DNA of 64,000 nt, from positions 1,950,501 to 2,014,500 of the forward strand of contig NZ_FPHO01000003.1 of assembly GCF_900117455.1 (NCBI RefSeq). Direction: 5' to 3'. A model generated the notes under the pieces. It was not told the DNA's origin, did no database searches, and saw only the letters and a program-made list of their open reading frames with translations. The DNA comes from Hyphomicrobium sp. CS1GBMeth3 (GTDB lineage Bacteria; Pseudomonadota; Alphaproteobacteria; Rhizobiales; Hyphomicrobiaceae). This document shows positions 34,409 through 43,307 of the stretch, one piece after another (the stretch's first letter is position 1; each line of letters opens with the position of its first letter). A program made the position numbers and the translations under genes.

Positions 34409-35830
34409 GTGCGTAGGGTCTGTCTGGTTGCGCTCTGCTTTACGGCAATGGCGCTGGCCTCTTGTGGGGAAGCCCCTCAAAAGAGTGGACAAGCGCCGTC
34501 CGCCCCCGCACCTCAGGAAGAGGTGCCGTCGGCCGGCGCACCTCCCGCGGCCGCGAACGGGGACGGCGCGCCCGAGGAGAGCGCGGCGCCTGGATCCGAC
34601 ACGTTCGAGTACGAAACTCCGCCCGCGGCGGACGACGGGCGCGCGCTGGAACGGCGGCGCTACGGCGCTCCGCGCTCCGCTGCGCCGCCACCACAGCCTG
34701 CTCCTGCGCCTGCTCCCCCGCCAGCCGCGTCCGCGCCCGATGCCGTCGGCGGCGGTGGCAGCGGGCCTCCGGCCGCGGCAGCGCCCCCTGCGCCGCGCGG
34801 CGCGTGGGATGTCGTTCCGGTATATTACGGAACCGATCGCGCCAGGAAGACGGACGGCAATCGGCTCGATTACGGCAGCGATCGCGGCCGCCGGCTGGAG
34901 CTTGGCCGTGCGCTCGTCACGGTCCCGAAGGTACATCAGGTGCCGGCCATCGAGCGGCCGTGGGCCATCCGCGTCTTCAACATCACGCTGTACGAGGAGA
35001 AGGAGGATCCGAACCGTCATTTCACGATGGAGGAGATCAAGTCTCTTTCCGAGGATGAGTTCCTGACCCTGGTGCGCGATCGCCTGGCGGTGTCCGAGCG
35101 CTACAAGAACCATGCCTTCATCTTCGTGCACGGCTACAATACGAGCTTCGACTACGCCATCTATCGCACGGCGCAGATCGCCTACGACCTGAAGTTCGAC
35201 GGCGCGGCCTTTTCCTACAGCTGGCCCTCTGGCGGCGGCCTTGCGAGCTACACCTATGATCGCGAAAGCTCGGGTCAGTCCGAGCCATACCTCAAGCAGT
35301 TCATGGAGCTCGTCATCAAGAAAACCGGCGCCCAGTCGGTCAGCATCATCGCCCACAGCATGGGCAACCAGCCGACGCTGCAGGTTCTGCGCGACCTGCG
35401 CCGCTCGACGCCCGACAGCGTCCGCATCAGCCAGGTGATCCTCGCTGCACCCGACGTCGATCGTGATAACTTCGCCAACATAGCAGCCGACATAAAGGGT
35501 CTCGCCGGCGGCGTGACGCTCTATGCCGCCGGCAACGATCGCGCGCTCATCGTCTCGCGCAACTTTTACGGTGGCATCCCGCGTGCGGGCGACGTGCCGG
35601 TGACCGGACCTCTCGTGCTACCGGGCATCGACACCATCGACGTCTCGGCCGCGAGTATGGACAGCCTGGGGCTCAACCACTCGGGATATGCTGAGAACAA
35701 CAAGCTGCTCGAGGATATTGCCGCGCTGATCGCGACCGGCGTCAGGCCGCCCAAGCTGCGTACGCCGGCCCTGGAGGAAGTCGTTACCGACCACGGCGCC
35801 TATTGGCGCTACCCTGCCTTGGCACGTTAG
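34409..35830 (+). CDS. Alpha/beta hydrolase lipoprotein (DUF900 family)
   Basis: A 473-residue protein. The GTG at 34409, behind GGGGGAGG, gives a lipoprotein signal ending in LASC, so the product should be lipid-anchored. Then about 100 residues of Ala/Pro-rich low complexity lead to a DUF900 alpha/beta-hydrolase domain: VPVYYGTDRAR, FIFVHGYNTSFDYAIYRTAQ (oxyanion region), SYSWPSGG, nucleophile elbow IIAHSMGNQ, then APDVDRDNF and NHSGYAENN (His). Substrate unknown; an esterase or lipase role is plausible. Transcribed alone. Confidence 0.87.
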   Translation: MRRVCLVALCFTAMALASCGEAPQKSGQAPSAPAPQEEVPSAGAPPAAANGDGAPEESAAPGSDTFEYETPPAADDGRALERRRYGAPRSAAPPPQPAPAPAPPPAASAPDAVGGGGSGPPAAAAPPAPRGAWDVVPVYYGTDRARKTDGNRLDYGSDRGRRLELGRALVTVPKVHQVPAIERPWAIRVFNITLYEEKEDPNRHFTMEEIKSLSEDEFLTLVRDRLAVSERYKNHAFIFVHGYNTSFDYAIYRTAQIAYDLKFDGAAFSYSWPSGGGLASYTYDRESSGQSEPYLKQFMELVIKKTGAQSVSIIAHSMGNQPTLQVLRDLRRSTPDSVRISQVILAAPDVDRDNFANIAADIKGLAGGVTLYAAGNDRALIVSRNFYGGIPRAGDVPVTGPLVLPGIDTIDVSAASMDSLGLNHSGYAENNKLLEDIAALIATGVRPPKLRTPALEEVVTDHGAYWRYPALAR

Positions 35831-35947
35831 GGCGTCCGGAAGAGCGCGAACCGGCTTTGCGGGCGAGGGTACTGTATCGCGCAAGCCTTCCTTAACTCCA
35901 CCTTGCGAATGTCCGGGTTCGCAAAGCGTTGTGGCGTGGGGGAAGTC

Positions 35948-36433
35948 ATGCGTGCCGTCGGAATTCGAGCGTCATTGCTTGCGAGCCTTGGCGCGCTCGT
36001 CGTTCTAGCTCTCGATTGCAAAGAAGCCCGCGCCGAGCCGGTGTCTGCGGCCCGAGCAGACACCGCCGACTATTACACGCGCCGCGCCAGGACCATCCTC
36101 GACAGAGAGAAGGCCAGGCTGGCAAAGCCGCATCCGCTCGCGGCTGCGCATCCCGATCAAGATATCGTCGTTTGCGAGGCTGGTTGCGCCGATGGCTCAG
36201 GCGCACTGGTCGTATTCTCGCGCGAGCGCCCGGTCGCGACCGAGGAACGGCAAGCCATCATGGTGCCGACCTCCGCTTCGCTGTCGGACGCGAGCCAAGC
36301 GGCCAGCATCACCTGCATCGCCGGGTGCTACGGCGAGAAAGCCGCAGTTTATGCCGCGCCGTCGCCGCGAGCAAAGGTCGAGGTCGAGCGCATGGACCCG
36401 CCAGTCCGCGACGCACTGTCCCCCGTCCGGTAA
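35948..36433 (+). CDS. Secreted hypothetical protein with two CxxxC pairs
   Basis: A 161-residue protein. The ATG at 35948 is close behind GGGGGAAG and begins a signal peptide (IRASLLASLGALVVLAL, cleavage near ARA-E). The mature part has two similar Cys motifs, VVCEAGCADG and ITCIAGCYGEK, about 50 residues apart, each followed by a strand (ALVVFSRE, AAVYAAP), suggesting a duplicated hairpin unit with internal disulfides. No family recognised. Confidence 0.7.
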   Translation: MRAVGIRASLLASLGALVVLALDCKEARAEPVSAARADTADYYTRRARTILDREKARLAKPHPLAAAHPDQDIVVCEAGCADGSGALVVFSRERPVATEERQAIMVPTSASLSDASQAASITCIAGCYGEKAAVYAAPSPRAKVEVERMDPPVRDALSPVR

Positions 36434-36723
36434 GAGCCGCTGACGCGCGTTGCGCTAATCCTGCAGAGGATTGAAAAATTTGGGCTCGCCCGAAATGCCG
36501 ACCGCAAGGCTTCGACACATTAGCCCATGCGCGCATAGGGTAAGGTTGCGTCCTTAAAGGCCGCCATATGTGCGAGCCGCACAAGGTGCCTTCCTTTCTT
36601 TATGGGATTCTTATGTTCGCGCCGGTTTATCCATCTCGAAAACCTATGGCGTTGACCCGAAATATGCACCGAGCGAGCCGACTGGCCTGATCCAGCGACG
36701 GCTCCACCCGAAGGAGCGGTGTC

Positions 36724-36936
36724 ATGAACTATCACGGAAACCCTGCCGCCATGCGTGATTACGAGGCCGGCCGGAAGGCAAGCCGCGAAGGCAAGCCATT
36801 TCAAGAAAATCCCTACCAGGGCTGGTTTCGCCGGTGCCGCTGGGAGATGGGATGGCAGGACGAGCAGCGGCTCATTGCCGAGTGCAAGGAGAAACGGTCA
36901 AAACGACTACCGCGGCGCGACCGTAGCGGCGTCTGA
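36724..36936 (+). CDS. Ribosome modulation factor (RMF)-like small protein
   Basis: A 70-residue basic protein. AMRDYEAGRKASREG and NPYQGWFRRCRWEMGW match the RMF/CrpP pattern (RGYxAGxxG...NPYxxxxxxxxWxxGW). RMF dimerises 70S ribosomes in stationary Gammaproteobacteria; relatives here are often annotated only as hypothetical. AAGGAG lies seven bases before the ATG. A 290-base leader region precedes it. Hibernation activity is an inference from the motif. Confidence 0.7.
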   Translation: MNYHGNPAAMRDYEAGRKASREGKPFQENPYQGWFRRCRWEMGWQDEQRLIAECKEKRSKRLPRRDRSGV

Positions 36937-37043
36937 CCTGCCCCCTCAACTGCGGAGCGGCCAACGAAGAGCGAGCTGGATTCCCACCGTGTTCCGACAG
37001 CCGAAGCCACGGCGCAGCCCTCACGGGGTGCGGCCTTACGAGC

Positions 37044-37472
37044 TCATGACGAGCCCGCCAGCGCCGCGCGCACCTTCTCTGCGTTGGCGGCGAGCACGGC
37101 TTGGTCTTCCATCTTTCCGGAATGGGGCTTCAGCGCCACGCCCTCGAAGCGCGGCACCACGTGGATGTGGAGGTGAAACACGCTCTGCCCGCCGGCTGGC
37201 TCGTTGTACTGGAAGACGCTGACGCCATCCGCTGCGAAGGCGTTCTTCACGGCAGCGGCCACCTTTTGGACAACGGGTAGCAGCTTTGCCAGCACAGCGG
37301 GGTCCGCATCGAGCAGGTTCCGCGACGGCGCCTTCGGCACAACAAGCGTATGGCCCGGCCCCTGCGGCATGACATCCATGAACACGATCACGTCGTCGTC
37401 TTCGAGCAACTTGTGCGCCGGGACCTCCCCGCGCAGGATCTTGGCGAAGACGTTATTGTCATCGTAGGCCAT
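37044..37472 (-). CDS. HIT family nucleotide-binding protein
   Basis: A 142-residue histidine-triad hydrolase (HinT-like, acting on nucleoside phosphoramidates or dinucleotides). The triad is HLHIHVVP near residue 98-105; other family parts are NVFAKILRGEVPAHKLLEDD at the N-terminus and PQGPGHTLVVPKAPSRNLLD. The Met at 37472 has GGGGA seven bases upstream and matches homologues; the longer frame is not supported. It follows the GNAT-like gene region on the same strand, about 100 bases away. Confidence 0.92.
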   Translation of the reverse strand: MAYDDNNVFAKILRGEVPAHKLLEDDDVIVFMDVMPQGPGHTLVVPKAPSRNLLDADPAVLAKLLPVVQKVAAAVKNAFAADGVSVFQYNEPAGGQSVFHLHIHVVPRFEGVALKPHSGKMEDQAVLAANAEKVRAALAGSS

Positions 37473-37577
37473 GGTGCGTATCCCCGTCTGCGGTTGCCGC
37501 CTTCTAAAAGCATTGCATGCCGCAGACGGCAAGCTCCTTGTCCGACTGTCACATCCGCCGAAGTTGGACGGCGGAAG

Positions 37578-38792
37578 TCAGCCGTCCTTCTTGAATGGGG
37601 CGTGGTCGCGCAACAGCGCGTTGATCTCCGCGACCTCGCCGCGCTCCTCCGCGAGATAGCGCGCCACCGCCGACTCGAGCCGCGGGTCGGCGAGCCAGTG
37701 CAGCGAATAGGTCGTCTCCGGCAGATACCCGCGGGCAAGCTTGTGCTCGCCCTGGGCGCCTGCTTCCGCCCGCGCAAGCCCGTGCGCGATCGCATAGTCG
37801 ATCGCCTGATGGTAGCAGAGCTCGAAATGCAGGGACGGGTGATGCTCGGTGGCGCCCCAATAGCGCCCGTAAAGGCAGTCGCCGCCGATCAAATGCAGCG
37901 CGCCAGCCACGAGCTCGCCCGCGCGCCGCGCGAAGACGAGAAGACAGCGATCCGCCATCGTCGCGCCGAGCAGCGAGAAGAAGCGGCGGTTGAGATACGG
38001 CCGACCCCACTTGCGCGAGCCGGTGTCCATGTAGAACGCATAGAACGCGTCCCAATACGCTTCCGTGATCTCGCGCCCTGTGACGGAGAAAATCTCGACG
38101 GCCGCCTGCGCCTCCGCCCGCTCCTTGCGGAGTTGCTTGCGCTTGCGCGACGCGAGTGTCGCCAGGAAATCGTCGAAGCTCCGGTAGCCCTCGTTGCGCC
38201 AGTGGAACTGCTGGCCCGTGCGTTGCAGGAACCCGTCGGCGCCGAGCCGTCGCCACTCGCCCTCGGTCAGAAAGGTGATGTGCACCGACGAGGCTTCGAT
38301 GCGGTCGGCAAACGCCACGGCCGCGTGCGCAAGCAGCCGTTCCGTCTCCGTCTCAAGCAGACCAGGCCGCGCCAGCAGGCGCCGCCCCGGCACCGGCGTG
38401 AACGGCACCGCGCTCTGCAGCTTCGGATAATATCGTCCGCCCGCTTGGTGAAGCGCTTCGGCCCAGGCGTGATCGAAGACGTATTCGCCCTGGCTGTTGG
38501 TCTTGGCGTAAAGCGGCATCACGCCGAGCACGTCGCCGCCGGGCGCTTCGAGCACCAGATGCTGCGGAACCCAGCCCGTTCCTTTCCCGACCGCACCGGA
38601 CTTCTCGAGCGCATCGAGAAAAGCATGGCTTAGAAACGGATTGAACGTCGCGGGATCGGGGTTAGCACACGCCTCCCACGCTTGCGCCCCGACAAGATCG
38701 ATACGCGGCACGACTTTGACGATGGTCTGTTCGGCGTCGCCCAGGTGTCTGCTCCTCGTTACGCCTCCGCCGGCTCCCGCTCGGCGAGCCAT
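37578..38792 (-). CDS. FemAB/GNAT-like protein (COG3146, DUF482)
   Basis: A protein of up to 404 residues in the COG3146 group, related to the GNAT-fold FemAB proteins; proposed roles are peptidoglycan or N-acyl amino-acid synthesis but are unproven. Visible family blocks are [82 protein letters not shown] and [15 protein letters not shown] with [14 protein letters not shown]. The start is uncertain: the ATG at 38792 lies inside trmFO, while a CTG at 38744 has GAGGAG seven bases upstream, immediately after the trmFO stop. Confidence 0.85.
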   Translation of the reverse strand: MARRAGAGGGVTRSRHLGDAEQTIVKVVPRIDLVGAQAWEACANPDPATFNPFLSHAFLDALEKSGAVGKGTGWVPQHLVLEAPGGDVLGVMPLYAKTNSQGEYVFDHAWAEALHQAGGRYYPKLQSAVPFTPVPGRRLLARPGLLETETERLLAHAAVAFADRIEASSVHITFLTEGEWRRLGADGFLQRTGQQFHWRNEGYRSFDDFLATLASRKRKQLRKERAEAQAAVEIFSVTGREITEAYWDAFYAFYMDTGSRKWGRPYLNRRFFSLLGATMADRCLLVFARRAGELVAGALHLIGGDCLYGRYWGATEHHPSLHFELCYHQAIDYAIAHGLARAEAGAQGEHKLARGYLPETTYSLHWLADPRLESAVARYLAEERGEVAEINALLRDHAPFKKDG

Positions 38793-40162
38793 TGATCGAG
38801 GTCCGCGAGCGCGCGCCGCGACATGAGGCGCTTCTTCTGCTGGCCGCGCTCCTTGCCCTTGAGCCGGCGTCCGTCTGCGCCCGCTGTAGGCGTCTCGTCG
38901 AGCGGTGGCAGCAAGCCGTAGTTGATGTTCATGGGCTGGAACGAACCGGCGCCCGATTCAATATGTCCGCCCGTGATGTGCGCGAGCAGCGCACCGAGCG
39001 CCGTCGTTGGAGGCGGCGGCCCAACCGGTTCGCCCTTGCACTCCTGAGCCGCGAAGCGCCCCGCAAGCAGCCCGATCGCCGCGCTCTCGACATACCCCTC
39101 GACGCCGGTGATCTGGCCCGCGAAGCGCAGCCGCGGCTCGGCCTTGAGGCGCAGTGCGCCGTCCATGAGCTTCGGCGAGTTGAGGAAGGTGTTGCGATGC
39201 AGCCCCCCGAGCCGCGCGAACTCGGCGTCCGCGAGCCCCGGGATCATGCGCAGCACCCGCACCTGCTCGGCGTGTTTCATCTTGGTCTGGAAGCCGACCA
39301 TGTTCCACAACGTGCCGTGCGCATTGTCTTGCCTGAGCTGCACCACGGCATGGGGCCGCCGCCCGGTGCGCGGATCGGTGAGACCGACGGGCTTCATTGG
39401 CCCGAAGCGCAGCGTATCGCGCCCGCGCTCGGCCATCACCTCCACAGGCAGGCAGCCATCGAAGTAGGGTGTCGAGGCTTCCCAGTCCTTGAAGCTCGTC
39501 TTCTCGGCCGCGATCAGCGCGTCGATGAAGGCCTCATATTCCTCTTTCGACATCGGGCAGTTGAGATAGTCCGCGCCCGTGCCGCCCGGCCCGGCCTTGT
39601 CGTAGCGCGATTGGCGCCACGCGATCGACTGGTCGATGCTGTCCAGATGTATGACCGGCGCGATGGCGTCGAAGAACGCGAGCTCGCCTTCGCCGGTGAG
39701 TTTCTGCACGGCGTCGCTGAGTGCGGGCGACGTCAGCGGCCCCGTCGCCACGATCACGCTGTCCCACTCGCCGGGAGGAAGCCCGGCAACCTCGCCACGC
39801 TCGATGCTGACCAGCGGATGCGTGCCGAGCCGTTCCGTCACCTCGGCCGAGAAGCCGTCGCGATCGACGGCAAGCGCGCCGCCCGCCGGCAGCTTATGCA
39901 AGTCTCCGGCCTTGAGGATCAGCGATCCCAGCCGGCGCATCTCGGCGTGCAACAGGCCGACGGCATTCGTTTCCCACTCGTCGGAGCGGAACGAGTTCGA
40001 GCACACGAGCTCGGCGAGACCTTCGGTCTTGTGCGCATCCGTCATGCGAGTTGGCCGCATCTCGTGCAGCACGACGGGAACGCCCGCTTCGGCGATCTGC
40101 CAAGCGGCCTCCGAGCCGGCGAGGCCCCCGCCGATGACGTGGATGGGTTTTATGGTTGTCAT
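38759..40162 (-). CDS. trmFO: tRNA (uracil-54)-methyltransferase, folate/FAD-dependent
   Basis: Methylates U54 of tRNA using methylenetetrahydrofolate and FADH2. The 467-residue protein starts with [20 protein letters not shown] (FAD loop) and [20 protein letters not shown], followed by [11 protein letters not shown] with the catalytic Cys, [30 protein letters not shown] and [13 protein letters not shown]. Length is normal. It overlaps or abuts the COG3146 gene downstream, so the two are probably co-transcribed. Confidence 0.95.
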   Translation of the reverse strand: MTTIKPIHVIGGGLAGSEAAWQIAEAGVPVVLHEMRPTRMTDAHKTEGLAELVCSNSFRSDEWETNAVGLLHAEMRRLGSLILKAGDLHKLPAGGALAVDRDGFSAEVTERLGTHPLVSIERGEVAGLPPGEWDSVIVATGPLTSPALSDAVQKLTGEGELAFFDAIAPVIHLDSIDQSIAWRQSRYDKAGPGGTGADYLNCPMSKEEYEAFIDALIAAEKTSFKDWEASTPYFDGCLPVEVMAERGRDTLRFGPMKPVGLTDPRTGRRPHAVVQLRQDNAHGTLWNMVGFQTKMKHAEQVRVLRMIPGLADAEFARLGGLHRNTFLNSPKLMDGALRLKAEPRLRFAGQITGVEGYVESAAIGLLAGRFAAQECKGEPVGPPPPTTALGALLAHITGGHIESGAGSFQPMNINYGLLPPLDETPTAGADGRRLKGKERGQQKKRLMSRRALADLDQWLAEREPAEA

Positions 40163-40244
40163 GGGCCGAGCCTATCACAGCCCGCGCCGGGATACGTCAA
40201 GCGGCGCCCCTGCGACAGACCGCCCGCTCCGCAAGGCCGGCAGG

Positions 40245-41258
40245 TCAGTGATAGCCCTCGCCGTGCCGTACCTTGCCGCGGAACGTGTAATAGACGAACA
40301 CCGTGTAGGCGAGGATGATCGGCAGCAGGATGAGCACGCCGACCAGCATGAAGAGCTGTGAAGACGGATGCGCCGCCGCCTGCCAGACATCGAGCGTCGG
40401 CGGCACGATATACGGCAGGTTCGACACCGCGAGCCCGATGAAGCCGAGCAGGAAAAGCGCGATCGTCGCCACGAACGGCGTCGTGTCTTCGCTCTTGTGT
40501 AGCCCAGACCAGCAGCGCCACGCGGCATAGGCCGTGAGCAGCGGCACCGGCACCAGCCAGAAGAAGTTCGGCAGCGTGAACCAGCGCTCGAAAATGCGCG
40601 GGATCGCGAGCGGCGTCCAAACGCTGACGATAGCCAGCGCCGCCAGCACCACCGGCAGCAGCCACTTGGCGTGTTCTCGCGCCCGAGCCTGCACCTCGCC
40701 GTCGGTCTTCATGACGAGCCAGGTCGCGCCGAGCAGCGCGTAGCCCGCAACCACCGCCACGCCGGTCAAGAGGGCGAACGGCGTCAACCAGTCGAACGTG
40801 CCCCCCGCGAAGGCGTTGTCGACGACCATGATGCCTTCGAGGATGTGACCGAGAATGATGCCCTGCATGAATGCTGCCGTGATCGAGCCGCCGGCGAACG
40901 CCAGATCCCAGATCTGGTGGCGCGGCTTCGCCACCCAGCGGAACTCGAACGCGACGCCGCGGAACACGAGCGCGAGCAGCATGATCAGCACCGGCAGATA
41001 GACGCCCGGCATGATGATCGAGTAGGCAAGCGGAAAGGCGACCAGCAGCCCGCCACCGCCGAGCACGAGCCACGTCTCGTTGCCGTCCCAGAACGGTGCC
41101 ACCGAGTTCATCATCTGGTCGCGATGGGATTCCTCCGGGTTCGCGGGAAACAGGATGCCGATGCCGAGATCGAAACCGTCGAGCACCACATAGAGCGCCA
41201 CCGCGACGCCGAGCACGACGACCCAGACGAGCGGCAGCCAGTAGGCCAGACCTTCCAT
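40245..41258 (-). CDS. cydB: Cytochrome bd-type ubiquinol oxidase subunit II
   Basis: A 337-residue inner-membrane subunit of the bd oxidase, which reduces oxygen with ubiquinol at low oxygen or under stress. It has about eight to nine hydrophobic segments, the N-terminal YVVLDGFDLGIGILFPANPEE block, DGNETWLVLGGGGL and FRGVAFEFRWVAKP. The length is usual. It starts three bases after cydA stops. No cydX-sized gene or cydDC transporter is seen next to it. Confidence 0.95.
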   Translation of the reverse strand: MEGLAYWLPLVWVVVLGVAVALYVVLDGFDLGIGILFPANPEESHRDQMMNSVAPFWDGNETWLVLGGGGLLVAFPLAYSIIMPGVYLPVLIMLLALVFRGVAFEFRWVAKPRHQIWDLAFAGGSITAAFMQGIILGHILEGIMVVDNAFAGGTFDWLTPFALLTGVAVVAGYALLGATWLVMKTDGEVQARAREHAKWLLPVVLAALAIVSVWTPLAIPRIFERWFTLPNFFWLVPVPLLTAYAAWRCWSGLHKSEDTTPFVATIALFLLGFIGLAVSNLPYIVPPTLDVWQAAAHPSSQLFMLVGVLILLPIILAYTVFVYYTFRGKVRHGEGYH

Positions 41259-41261
41259 GGC

Positions 41262-42659
41262 TCACCTCGTCCCTTCGATGGCTTCGTGGGCGGCTTCCTC
41301 GGCAGCCGAAAGCGGCCGCGACGGCACGCCTTCCGACGGCTTCACGGAGGCGCCTGTTGGTCCTTTCTCGATCAGCCGGTTTATGTAGTAGATACCCATC
41401 GAGAACACGATCGAGTAGACGACCACGAACAGGATCAGCGTCGTCAGCACGGCGTTGGCCGACACGGGCGAGGCCGCGTCCGCCGTGCGCAGGATGCCGT
41501 GCGCGAGCCACGGCTGCCGGCCCGTCTCCGTCACCCACCACCCGGCGAGGATGGCGATGAAGCCCGCCGGCCACGAGAACGCGAGCGGCGTGAGGAACCA
41601 GCGCGAGCTGAAAAGCTTGCCGCGCCACCAAAGGAAGGCGCCGATCAGGCCCGCCGCGATCATGAGCATGCCGAGGCCGACCATGACGCGGAAGGCGAAG
41701 AACACCGGCTTCACGGGCGGACGGTCTTGAGGCGCGAAATCCTTGAGACCCTGAATGCGGCCGTCGAGCTGATGCGTAAGGATCAGACTGGCGACGTTGG
41801 GGATGGAAAGCTCGTAGAGGTTCCGCTCCTCGCTTTCGGAGGGCCATGCGAACAGCACCAAATCTGCGGGCTCGCTGCCGTCCCAGTGAGCTTCCATCGC
41901 CGCGACCTTCGCCGGCTGGTGCTCAAGCGTGTTGAGTCCATGCTGATCGCCGATGAAAAGCTGCAGCGGCGCCAGCACGGCCACCATCCCGATGCCCATG
42001 CGCAGCATCGTCTTCGCTTCCACGGCGTAACGGTTCTTGAGCAGATAGCGCGCCCCCACCGCCGCCACGACCAGCGACGTCGTGAGGAAGGCCGCCGTGA
42101 ACATATGCGCGAACCGATAGGGGAAGCTCGGATTGAAGATGATCTCGAGCCAGCTCACAGGATGCACGATTCCGTCACGGATCTCGTGGCCCGCAGGCGT
42201 GTGCATCCAACTGTTGGCCGACAGGATCCAGAACGCCGAGATCGAGGTGCCGATGGCGACGAGAACCGCCGACGCCACATGCAGATTGGGCGGCACGCGA
42301 TTCCAGCCGAACAGCATGATGCCGAGGAAAGAGGCTTCGAGGAAGAACGCGGTCAGCACCTCGTAGCCGAGCAGTGGCCCAAGCACGTTGCCGACCACGC
42401 GCGAAAATCCGCTCCAGTTAGTGCCGAATTCGTAGGAAAGCACGATGCCCGACACCACGCCCATGGCAAAGGAGACGGCGAAGATCTTCGTCCAGAAGCG
42501 GGCCAGCCGGTGAAAATGATCTTCCCCTGTCATGCGCCAGCGAATGAGCAGCGTCGCAATGAAAGCGGCGAGCCCGATTGTGAAGCTCGGGAAGATAATG
42601 TGGAACGAGACCGTAAACGCGAATTGGATGCGCGCCAGAAACGTTGCGTCGAGATCCAT
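41262..42659 (-). CDS. cydA: Cytochrome bd-type ubiquinol oxidase subunit I (short Q-loop)
   Basis: The haem-bearing subunit, 465 residues. It begins LDATFLARIQFAFTVSFHII with the axial His in SFHIIFPSFTIG; further conserved blocks are YEFGTNWSGFSRVVGNVLGP, LTAFFLEASFLGIMLFGWNR and SANSWMHTPAGHEI. The Q-loop is short, as in the cyanide-insensitive (CIO) subgroup, which lacks the long insertion of Escherichia coli CydA. The frame is open 159 codons further upstream, but that part is Arg-rich and the family start is the Met at 42659. Confidence 0.94.
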   Translation of the reverse strand: MDLDATFLARIQFAFTVSFHIIFPSFTIGLAAFIATLLIRWRMTGEDHFHRLARFWTKIFAVSFAMGVVSGIVLSYEFGTNWSGFSRVVGNVLGPLLGYEVLTAFFLEASFLGIMLFGWNRVPPNLHVASAVLVAIGTSISAFWILSANSWMHTPAGHEIRDGIVHPVSWLEIIFNPSFPYRFAHMFTAAFLTTSLVVAAVGARYLLKNRYAVEAKTMLRMGIGMVAVLAPLQLFIGDQHGLNTLEHQPAKVAAMEAHWDGSEPADLVLFAWPSESEERNLYELSIPNVASLILTHQLDGRIQGLKDFAPQDRPPVKPVFFAFRVMVGLGMLMIAAGLIGAFLWWRGKLFSSRWFLTPLAFSWPAGFIAILAGWWVTETGRQPWLAHGILRTADAASPVSANAVLTTLILFVVVYSIVFSMGIYYINRLIEKGPTGASVKPSEGVPSRPLSAAEEAAHEAIEGTR

Positions 42660-42863
42660 GGAGCACCATTCTTGACGAAAAGTTATTGATGCAGCGCAAC
42701 ACGGAGCATCATCGATCCGAAGCGCATTGTGGCGTGCGTCGCCGCTGCCGTCGAGCCCTTCCGGACGATAAGCATTTATGCTGCGTTTCTGGCTTGAAAG
42801 TACAAAGCATGATATGACCCCCGCTTCGTGTTGTTCAGGAGCACGAAGGAGGAAAGAAAACCC

Positions 42864-43097
42864 ATGGATACAAAAGTCGTCGTCGCAATTGCAGCTGCGA
42901 TCGCTCTGGCGGTGATCGCTTATACGGCGTTCTCGCCGGCACCGGACACTACTACGACAACGCCCGAGGCGACATCGCCGGCTCCGTCGGTGGCCCCGTC
43001 GCCTGCGCCCGAGCCAACACCAGCACCGGAGCCCGCTCCGACCCCTGCGCCGGAAGAAACGCCGTCGCCAGAGACACCGCCGTCGCCCAGTCCCTGA
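42864..43097 (+). CDS. Small membrane-anchored proline-rich protein
   Basis: A 77-residue protein: an uncleaved or signal-like hydrophobic helix at residues 4-20 (KVVVAIAAAIALAVIAYTAF) followed by a tail made almost only of Pro, Ala, Glu, Thr and Ser (APEPTPAPEPAPTPAPEETP). GGAGG lies 11 bases before the ATG, rather far. The tail copies the style of the M23 spacer at 28874-29185. It diverges from cydA. Function unknown; it may be a periplasmic spacer. Confidence 0.65.
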   Translation: MDTKVVVAIAAAIALAVIAYTAFSPAPDTTTTTPEATSPAPSVAPSPAPEPTPAPEPAPTPAPEETPSPETPPSPSP

Positions 43098-43150
43098 TCT
43101 TTTTCGAGGGAATGGATTGAGATTTGGGCTGTTCATCCCGGTTTACGATT

Positions 43151-43182
43151 CCGGGACGCGGGTAAGTATACCTGCGTCCCGG
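43151..43182. terminator. Strong hairpin before the DUF2157 gene
   Basis: CCGGGACGCGGG (43151-43162) and CCTGCGTCCCGG (43171-43182) form a 12-bp stem with one G.T pair and an 8-base loop, 54 bases past the Pro-rich gene stop. No T-run follows on the plus strand, so it may also be a leader structure. Confidence 0.45.
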
Positions 43183-43307
43183 TCATGCTCATGACATAAA
43201 TATTTCCGGCGATTAGGTTCGGTCGGATGCGTCCCATGAGAGAGATGCATCCATGAGAAGAACGCAGACCGCCCACCTACGACGCTAGCCCAGGACCCCT
43301 TCCCTCC

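Noticed and set aside
40671..42689. Open frame of 672 codons on the plus strand
   Set aside because: Antisense to cydB and cydA; full of Arg, His and Gln without recognisable motifs.
42660..43136. N-terminal extension of CydA by 159 codons
   Set aside because: Arg-rich, antisense to the small Pro-rich gene, and CydA starts LDATFLAR in the family.
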